27,110 nucleotides of DNA from contig CAYVTI010000031.1 in the NCBI GenBank assembly GCA_964454545.1, positions 1 through 27,110 on the forward strand. Reading direction: 5' to 3'. The notes below the pieces were generated by a model. The model ran no database searches. It was not told where the DNA came from and was given only the letters and a program-made list of their open reading frames with translations. Shown here one piece after another: positions 22,345 to 27,110 of this stretch; position 1 is the stretch's first letter, and each line of letters opens with the position of its first letter. This DNA is from JABCZZ01 sp964454545. Its GTDB lineage: Bacteria; Pseudomonadota; Alphaproteobacteria; Rickettsiales; JABCZZ01. The position numbers and the translations under genes are program-made.

Positions 22345-22373
22345 TTGATAAACCGGATTTTTTGTCCTATAAT
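22345..22373 (+). promoter_or_regulatory. Strong sigma-70-type promoter of the Tad-like cluster
   Basis: -35 TTGATA (22345-22350), a 17-base spacer and a perfect -10 TATAAT (22368-22373). It predicts transcription starting about 25 bases before the first gene of the cluster. This is the best promoter match in the window. Confidence 0.75.
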
Positions 22374-22404
22374 CTAGAAATCCTATCCCTCCGTAGAAGG
22401 GCGC

Positions 22405-23652
22405 ATGATGTCAGTAAGAAAAACAAATATCATTCATTCAAATGATGGCGGCCTGACCATATTATGGGCATTCATGCTGCCTGTTATCATTGGCTTTATA
22501 GGAATTGGGGTGGAAACTTCCCTGTGGTATTCGCAGAAGGGAGATTTGCAATCGGCTACGGACGCCGCGTCCATTGTCACCGCATATGCCATCGGCAGCG
22601 GCGCGAATCTTAACACCGCCGCAACCAACGAAATGGCCCGCAATGGATACGGCGCAAATGCGCATCTTACCCTTACCGTCAATCACCCTCCCCTCACAGG
22701 CGCTTATACGGGAAACAGCAATGCCGTTGAAGTCATCGTCTCTGAACCGGAGAACGCGCTCTTTTCCGCTGTGCTGGGCCTCGCACAGGTTAATCTTAAG
22801 ACACGTGCGGTGTCCCTTTTTACCCCCTCCACCAATGGCGGCGGCTGTGTCATGGCGCTTAACCAGCTGCAGATTGATACCATTGACATTAACGGCAACG
22901 TAACTCTCAACATGCCGGGCTGCACGATGATCGACAATTCCAATGCGTCAAGCGCGGTATATATAGGTGGAAGCAGCACGGTCACGGTTAACAACGTTTA
23001 CACGGCAGGCGGCATAAGCGTGAATGGAAACGCCGTATTGAACCATACTATCTCCAATGTCACCAGCGGCTCAGAAGTCCCGGATCCGTTCAGCGGCCTT
23101 CCCATGCCTTCAATCGGCAGCTGCGCTCAGAATAATTTCAGCGCTGGCAGCGGAAACACGACGATGATCCCCGGAGTTTACTGCGGCAATACCAAATTCA
23201 ACGCGCAATCCAATGTTACCATGACTTCCGGTACGTATATCATTAACGGCGGATCGTTTAGCATTGACGGACAGGCGGCCGTTTCAGGCAGCGGTGTGAC
23301 CATCATCCTCACCAATAACGCGACAATTACCGTAAACGGCGGGGCAAATGTAACCCTGTCCGCACCGACGAGCGGCACCTATGCCGGAATCCTTTTTTAC
23401 GGTGACCGCGCCAGTGCCAATAATAACAATGATTTTACCGGCGGCGCCACCATGAATCTCACCGGCATCATTTACATGCCGAGCGAAACGGTAAATTTCA
23501 ATGGCAACGCTACTACCGGGGGAACCTGTACCAGGATAGTTTCCTATGCAGTGAATTTTAAGGGAACCTCCTATATATCGCCGACCTGTCCCGCAGGCTA
23601 TCCCGGAATTCCTGTGCCAACAACCACCGGCAGCGTTAAATTAGAGGAATAG
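22405..23652 (+). CDS. TadG-like surface/pilus protein with beta-repeat region
   Basis: 415 aa. A Tad N-terminal segment with a short basic head and one hydrophobic helix (about 18-38, ILWAFMLPVIIGFIGIGVET) is followed by SLWYSQKGDLQSATDAASI, typical of TadE/TadG-like (TadF/G) proteins of Flp pilus systems. Residues about 150-395 are rich in Asn, Thr, Gly and Ser, with recurring short motifs such as VNGNAVLN, NGNVTLN, VTVNNVY and ITVNGGANVTL, suggesting a beta-helix or beta-solenoid surface domain. Cysteines are sparse and spaced as possible disulfides. AGAAGGG precedes the start; ATG 22408 is equally possible. Exact role (pilus assembly or surface structure) is uncertain. Confidence 0.8.
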   Translation: MMSVRKTNIIHSNDGGLTILWAFMLPVIIGFIGIGVETSLWYSQKGDLQSATDAASIVTAYAIGSGANLNTAATNEMARNGYGANAHLTLTVNHPPLTGAYTGNSNAVEVIVSEPENALFSAVLGLAQVNLKTRAVSLFTPSTNGGGCVMALNQLQIDTIDINGNVTLNMPGCTMIDNSNASSAVYIGGSSTVTVNNVYTAGGISVNGNAVLNHTISNVTSGSEVPDPFSGLPMPSIGSCAQNNFSAGSGNTTMIPGVYCGNTKFNAQSNVTMTSGTYIINGGSFSIDGQAAVSGSGVTIILTNNATITVNGGANVTLSAPTSGTYAGILFYGDRASANNNNDFTGGATMNLTGIIYMPSETVNFNGNATTGGTCTRIVSYAVNFKGTSYISPTCPAGYPGIPVPTTTGSVKLEE

Positions 23653-23654
23653 GT

Positions 23655-24080
23655 ATGCTATCTAAACTACGCAAAGACCAGCAGGGTGTCGTTGCCATAG
23701 AAATGGCGTTTTTCCTGCTTGCATTTTCTTTTATGGTCATCGGAGTCATTAATTTCGGGCTTATAGTCAGCGCTTCCGTACAGTTAAGCGAAGCCCTGCG
23801 CACGGGAGAGCAATTCGCCCTTTTCCAGCCTTCCAACACCAGCGGCATTACCCAGACGGTGCAGAACGCAACAAGCCTGCCTTCGCAGAATGTGTCTTCT
23901 ACAGCCACCACTTTCTGCGAATGCAACGGGCTATCGGCATCCTGCCAGAGCTCATGCAATGGCACAATGGCAACTTATGTCACGGTTACGGCCGCATATA
24001 GCGTGCCGTTAATCATTAGCTACCCGGGCCTGTCCAATCCGTATCCTCTCAACAAATCCGTTTCCGTGCGGGTACAATGA
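23655..24080 (+). CDS. TadE-like pseudopilin
   Basis: 141 aa. A short head with KDQQGVVAIEMAFFLLAF and one transmembrane helix (about 14-36) fits the TadE family, whose members have a conserved Glu at the start of the hydrophobic helix (E16 here). The remainder is a small Thr/Ser-rich exported domain with four clustered cysteines (CECNGLSASCQSSC) that may form disulfides. It starts 3 bases after the previous stop, and its TGA overlaps the next ATG as ATGA, so the three genes form one operon. Confidence 0.85.
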   Translation: MLSKLRKDQQGVVAIEMAFFLLAFSFMVIGVINFGLIVSASVQLSEALRTGEQFALFQPSNTSGITQTVQNATSLPSQNVSSTATTFCECNGLSASCQSSCNGTMATYVTVTAAYSVPLIISYPGLSNPYPLNKSVSVRVQ

Positions 24081-24472
24081 TGATGCGCTACATCCGAAAA
24101 TCCGAATCCGGCACTTCAACCATAGAATTTGCGCTTGTTGCACCGATTTTTTTTATGATGATATTCGGCGTCATTGATATGGGACGGGCCTACTGGCTCA
24201 TATCCTCCATGGAATACGCCGTAGAGGGCGCCGGGCGGTATGTCATGATTAATACTTCGGCTACCAGCTCTCAGGTCACTTCGCAGGCAAAAGCCAACCT
24301 GTATGCCATCGATCCGAACTCTGTTACATTCACCACTTCCACCTCCACATCGGGAGGCGTAAACTATATGACCATATCTGCGCAGGCATCATTCAATTTT
24401 CTGCCCAGCCACATATTTAATTATGGCACTATAAATCTTACCAGGCAGGCAACAGTGCCTCTTCTGCCATAA
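24077..24472 (+). CDS. TadE-like pseudopilin
   Basis: 131 aa. Basic head, then SGTSTIEFALVAPIFFMMIFG with the conserved Glu before the hydrophobic helix (about 16-38), as in TadE. A Thr/Ser-rich C-terminal domain follows (FTTSTSTSGGVNYMTISAQ). TadE-type minor pseudopilins support Flp pilus biogenesis, but no TadA ATPase, TadB/C or Flp pilin gene is visible in this window. Translationally coupled to the gene before it by an ATGA overlap. Confidence 0.85.
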   Translation: MMMRYIRKSESGTSTIEFALVAPIFFMMIFGVIDMGRAYWLISSMEYAVEGAGRYVMINTSATSSQVTSQAKANLYAIDPNSVTFTTSTSTSGGVNYMTISAQASFNFLPSHIFNYGTINLTRQATVPLLP

Positions 24473-24479
24473 TTTTCCG

Positions 24480-24508
24480 TTGACCTGCATTATTCCGGGA
24501 GTGACAAT
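24480..24508 (+). promoter_or_regulatory. Candidate fbaB promoter
   Basis: TTGACC (24480-24485), a 17-base spacer and GACAAT (24503-24508), 57 bases before the fbaB ATG. Confidence 0.5.
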
Positions 24509-24564
24509 CGCCCCGTTTTAGGTTATGCAATGGGCAGAAGCACTATTAACGTGAAGGTAACCCT

Positions 24565-25494
24565 ATGAAAATCACGCGCAAAATTAAGGAAATCCTGAGC
24601 TGGTACGAAAGCGACACTCCGGGAACCAAGGCAAGCCTTGCAAGCCTGCTCATGCATGGCAAGCTGGGCGGTACCGGCAGAATGGTTATCCTGCCCGTCG
24701 ATCAGGGATTTGAACACGGCCCGGCGCGCAGCTTCGCCGCCAACCCGGACGCCTACGATCCGCATTATCATTTTGAGCTTGCGATTGAAGCGGGGCTTAA
24801 TGCCTATGCCGCGCCGCTCGGCATGCTGGAGCTCGGCGCCGACACCTTTGCCGGTGCCATACCGCTTATCCTCAAGGTAAACTCCTCCAATTCCCTCACG
24901 TCCAAGGATCAAGCTCCCAACCAGGCGGTGACCGCTTCGGTCAAGGACGCGCTGAGGCTCGGCTGCAAGGCTATCGGCTTCACCATTTATCCCGGTTCGC
25001 ACGATCTGAACGACATGATTGAAGAAATCCGCGAGATGACTTTGGAAGCGAAATCCTACGGTCTCGTTTCCGTAGTATGGTCTTACCCGCGCGGCGGCTT
25101 CATCAGCAAGCACGGGGAAACCGCTGTGGATATCTGCGCCTATGCCGCGCATATCGCCGCACTCATCGGCGCGCATATCATCAAGGTCAAGCCGCCGACT
25201 GAGTTCCTCGAATTACCGGAAGCGAAGAAAGTCTACGAAAAAGAGAAGATAGACGTCGCCACCCTGACCAAACGCATTGCCCACGTGAAGCAGACGACTT
25301 TTGGCGGCAAGCGCATCGTCATTTTCTCCGGCGGCAACGCCAAAGGACTCGAGGATGTGTACAATGAATGCCGCGCTATCCGCGACGGCGGCGGAAACGG
25401 CTCCATCATCGGGCGCAATACCTTCCAGCGCCCAAAGGCCGAGGCGCTCGACATGCTTGCAAAGATCATAGCGATTTATAAGGGAGAATCGTAA
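24565..25494 (+). CDS. fbaB: Class I fructose-bisphosphate aldolase (FbaB/DhnA type)
   Basis: 309 aa TIM-barrel aldolase of the DeoC/FbaB group, which cleaves fructose 1,6-bisphosphate through a lysine Schiff base. Landmarks: ILPVDQGFEHGPARSF (42-57), LKVNSSNSLT (103-112), IGFTIYPGS (137-145), VVWSYPRGG (170-178), the likely Schiff-base Lys207 in HIIKVKPPTEF, and the phosphate-binding FSGGNAKG and GRNTFQR segments. It has a GTGAAGG ribosome site about 8 bases before the ATG. It stands alone with its own likely promoter and is followed by hisF after 81 bases. Confidence 0.95.
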   Translation: MKITRKIKEILSWYESDTPGTKASLASLLMHGKLGGTGRMVILPVDQGFEHGPARSFAANPDAYDPHYHFELAIEAGLNAYAAPLGMLELGADTFAGAIPLILKVNSSNSLTSKDQAPNQAVTASVKDALRLGCKAIGFTIYPGSHDLNDMIEEIREMTLEAKSYGLVSVVWSYPRGGFISKHGETAVDICAYAAHIAALIGAHIIKVKPPTEFLELPEAKKVYEKEKIDVATLTKRIAHVKQTTFGGKRIVIFSGGNAKGLEDVYNECRAIRDGGGNGSIIGRNTFQRPKAEALDMLAKIIAIYKGES

Positions 25495-25570
25495 GGTTCT
25501 AGGTACTTGGTTCTAGGTTCCAGAAATTGAAAAATTTCTTCACTAGCACCTGGTATCTGACACCTAGCGC
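25495..25570. repeat. Short direct and inverted repeats between fbaB and hisF
   Basis: GGTTCTAGGT occurs twice (25495-25504 and 25509-25518), and related inverted units (CTAGCACCTGG and CACCTAGCGCC) follow to about 25571. Between them lies a perfect 7-bp hairpin AGAAATT/AATTTCT with a GAAA loop (25522-25539). This looks like a small mobile or slippage-derived intergenic repeat of the CTAGGT type. Confidence 0.5.
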
Positions 25571-25575
25571 CTACT

Positions 25576-26334
25576 ATGCTCAAAACCCGGATCATTCCCT
25601 GCCTTGACGTGAAAAACGGACGTGTCGTCAAGGGAGTAAACTTCGTGGAGCTTAAGGACGCAGGCGACCCGGTCGAACAGGCAAAGCTGTATGACAGGCA
25701 AGGTGCGGATGAACTTTGCTTTCTTGACATCTCCGCCTCAAGCGACAACCGCTCCATTCTTTACGACGCAGTGCAAAACGTCGCTGAACAGTGCTTCATG
25801 CCGCTCACCGTCGGCGGCGGCGTGCGTACGCTGGATGATATAAGGAAACTCCTGCTTGCCGGGGCGGACAAGGTATCCATCAATACGGAAGCCGTGCGCA
25901 ATCCGGAATTCGTCCGTGAGGCGGCGGAGAAATTCGGCGAACAGTGCATTGTCGTGGCCATAGACGCAAAGTCCGTCGCACCGGACAGATTCGAGGTATT
26001 CACCCACGGCGGGCGCAACGCGACGGGCATTGACGCCGTGGAATGGGCAAGGCGCATGGCTTCATCCGGCGCCGGGGAAATACTGCTTACCTCGATGGAT
26101 CGTGACGGCACGAAACAGGGATTTAACATTCCGCTCACCCGCGCAATGGCGGATGCGGTGGCGGTACCCGTTATCGCCTCCGGCGGCGTCGGCGCACTGG
26201 AGCATCTGGTGGAAGGCGTGCGCGACGGCCATGCGAGCGCCGTGCTTGCCGCATCGATTTTCCATTATGGCACCTATACCATCGCGCAGGCGAAATCGGC
26301 GCTGCGGAATGCAGGTATTGCCGTAAGAGAATAA
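25576..26334 (+). CDS. hisF: Imidazole glycerol phosphate synthase cyclase subunit (HisF)
   Basis: 252 aa (beta/alpha)8 barrel. Both catalytic aspartates are present: Asp11 in IIPCLDVKNGRVVKG and Asp130 in VVAIDAKS. Phosphate-binding loops VGGGVRTLDD (79-88) and ASGGVGALEHL (about 204-214) are intact. HisF cyclises the ammonia delivered by HisH to make imidazole glycerol phosphate and AICAR in histidine synthesis. No hisH or hisA is adjacent, so the gene is dispersed from the rest of the pathway. The ATG has no obvious ribosome site. Confidence 0.97.
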   Translation: MLKTRIIPCLDVKNGRVVKGVNFVELKDAGDPVEQAKLYDRQGADELCFLDISASSDNRSILYDAVQNVAEQCFMPLTVGGGVRTLDDIRKLLLAGADKVSINTEAVRNPEFVREAAEKFGEQCIVVAIDAKSVAPDRFEVFTHGGRNATGIDAVEWARRMASSGAGEILLTSMDRDGTKQGFNIPLTRAMADAVAVPVIASGGVGALEHLVEGVRDGHASAVLAASIFHYGTYTIAQAKSALRNAGIAVRE

Positions 26335-26376
26335 ACCGCCTTGTGGCAAGACGTGGAGTATTTTAGCAGAGCCGTA

Positions 26377-26763
26377 TTATTTCTTCAGCAGATCGCGGAT
26401 TTCCGTCAGAAGCGTCTGATCGAGGGTGAGCTTTGGCGCTGCTTCTTCCTTGCGCTTTAGCTTGTTGATGGCTTTTATGAACATGAAAATCACGACCGCG
26501 ATGATGGCGAAATCAAACACGCTCTGGAGGAACCTGCCATAATAAAGCAACACCGCTGGCCTGCCGCCTTCGGCAGCTTTAAGCGTAAGCGCGAAATTGG
26601 AGAAATCGATTCCGCCGATAAGTAGCCCGAGCGGCGGCATGATAACGTCCGCAACGAGGGAGGAAACTATCTTGCCGAACGCCGCGCCGATAATGACGCC
26701 GACCGCCAAATCGATCGCGTTGCCCTTGACGGCGAATTCCCTGAATTCCTTAAGGATGCTCAT
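26377..26763 (-). CDS. mscL: Large-conductance mechanosensitive channel (MscL)
   Basis: 128 aa. N-terminal helix MSILKEFREFAVKGNAIDL, TM1 GVIIGAAFGKIVSSLVADVI with the gating constriction, a periplasmic loop (about 50-70), TM2 FDFAIIAVVIFMFIKAINKL and a C-terminal bundle ending DLLKK. Length and topology fit MscL, which opens under membrane tension to release solutes during hypo-osmotic shock. An AGAGG site precedes the ATG. It follows the ydbL-like gene by 17 bases, so the two may be co-transcribed. Confidence 0.97.
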   Translation of the reverse strand: MSILKEFREFAVKGNAIDLAVGVIIGAAFGKIVSSLVADVIMPPLGLLIGGIDFSNFALTLKAAEGGRPAVLLYYGRFLQSVFDFAIIAVVIFMFIKAINKLKRKEEAAPKLTLDQTLLTEIRDLLKK

Positions 26764-26780
26764 ACAAAGCCTCTTCTTAA

Positions 26781-27107
26781 CTACCGCACCTTCCAGTTGC
26801 CGTCAGGCCCCTGATAATGGCTGCCCGGTTCAAGCCCGTTGATAATCTGGACCGCGGCCAGCTTCGCCACCACATCGACCGGCTGGCCGTTCTGTTTGGA
26901 AATACGCTCATATTCCTGCAGGCGCTTGGCATTGACATCCGCCGCCAGCGCGTTCACTTCCGGCGATGGCTTGAACGCCACCACGTAGCCATCCAGTTTT
27001 TCGCCCACCAGCCCGGAACTGCGCGCCTGATGCAGGTCAAGCGCAAATGCCGGCAGGCTGATGAGGGCAATGATAGCCGCCAGAACAGATAAAAGATTCA
27101 TTCTCAT
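26781..27107 (-). CDS. YdbL/DUF1318 family periplasmic protein
   Basis: 108 aa with an N-terminal signal peptide (LLSVLAAIIALISLPAFA, cleavage about residue 22). The mature part has ARSSGLVGEKLDGYV, VNALAADVNAKRLQEYERIS and AKLAAVQIINGLEPGSHYQ, which fit the YdbL (DUF1318) family, and ends with GPDGNWKVR. In enterobacteria YdbL accompanies YnbE and the AsmA-like YdbH, involved in phospholipid transport to the outer membrane; those genes would lie beyond the right edge. Its start is only 3 bases from the window edge; ATG 27101 is an alternative. Confidence 0.88.
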   Translation of the reverse strand: MRMNLLSVLAAIIALISLPAFALDLHQARSSGLVGEKLDGYVVAFKPSPEVNALAADVNAKRLQEYERISKQNGQPVDVVAKLAAVQIINGLEPGSHYQGPDGNWKVR

Positions 27108-27110
27108 ATT

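Noticed and set aside
24523..25176. 217-aa minus-strand frame
   Set aside because: It is antisense to fbaB.
1..27110. CRISPR arrays, insertion sequences and transposases
   Set aside because: No regularly spaced direct repeats, transposase or integrase genes were seen on either strand.

Overview
This window looks like part of a scaffold from an alphaproteobacterium, probably a deep-branching, host-associated or environmental lineage assembled from short reads. Three signs point there: a circularly permuted (two-piece) tmRNA gene, an alphaproteobacterial-type SspB next to it, and a Rickettsiales-like VirB/VirD4 type IV secretion system (T4SS). One 100-N scaffold gap (5530-5629) is present. Amino-acid biosynthesis genes (argC, hisF) argue against an extremely reduced obligate intracellular genome. 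No lineage name is claimed beyond Alphaproteobacteria.

Left part, 1-10297, all on the minus strand. Read in transcription order: two small uncharacterised genes (50 and 113 aa), virB8, virB9, virB10, virB11, tRNA-Thr(UGU), hemJ (broken by the N gap), two tandem paralogous 532-aa GT-C-like membrane proteins, a TraX-like membrane acyltransferase, virB2 (pilin) and the 5' end of virB4, which leaves the window. The known job of F-plasmid TraX is pilin N-acetylation, so its position directly before a VirB2 pilin gene is suggestive. The T4SS is split: virB3, virB6 and virB7 are not seen, and virD4 lies 10 kb away on the other strand.

Middle, 10298-16166, plus strand: a tightly overlapped operon for a surface or exopolysaccharide. 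It encodes an acyltransferase-3 family protein, a 55-aa small protein, an AlgD-type GDP-mannose 6-dehydrogenase, a 61-aa DUF6898-like protein, and a 1015-aa fusion of a GT4 glycosyltransferase with a heparinase II/III-like lyase. Together they suggest a uronate-containing, O-acylated polymer.

16269-20226, minus strand: housekeeping genes in small coupled units: a small conserved protein with pncC/cinA, then argC with a gamma-carbonic-anhydrase-like gene, sspB, ssrA (tmRNA) and grxC. The ssrA tag frame is unusually long (22 codons) and contains the ANDN motif twice. The adaptor gene sspB lies just downstream.

20432-24472, plus strand: virD4, then a three-gene Tad-like (TadG/TadE/TadE) pseudopilin cluster behind a very good sigma-70-type promoter. 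24565-26334, plus strand: fbaB and hisF. 26377-27107, minus strand: mscL and a ydbL-like gene.
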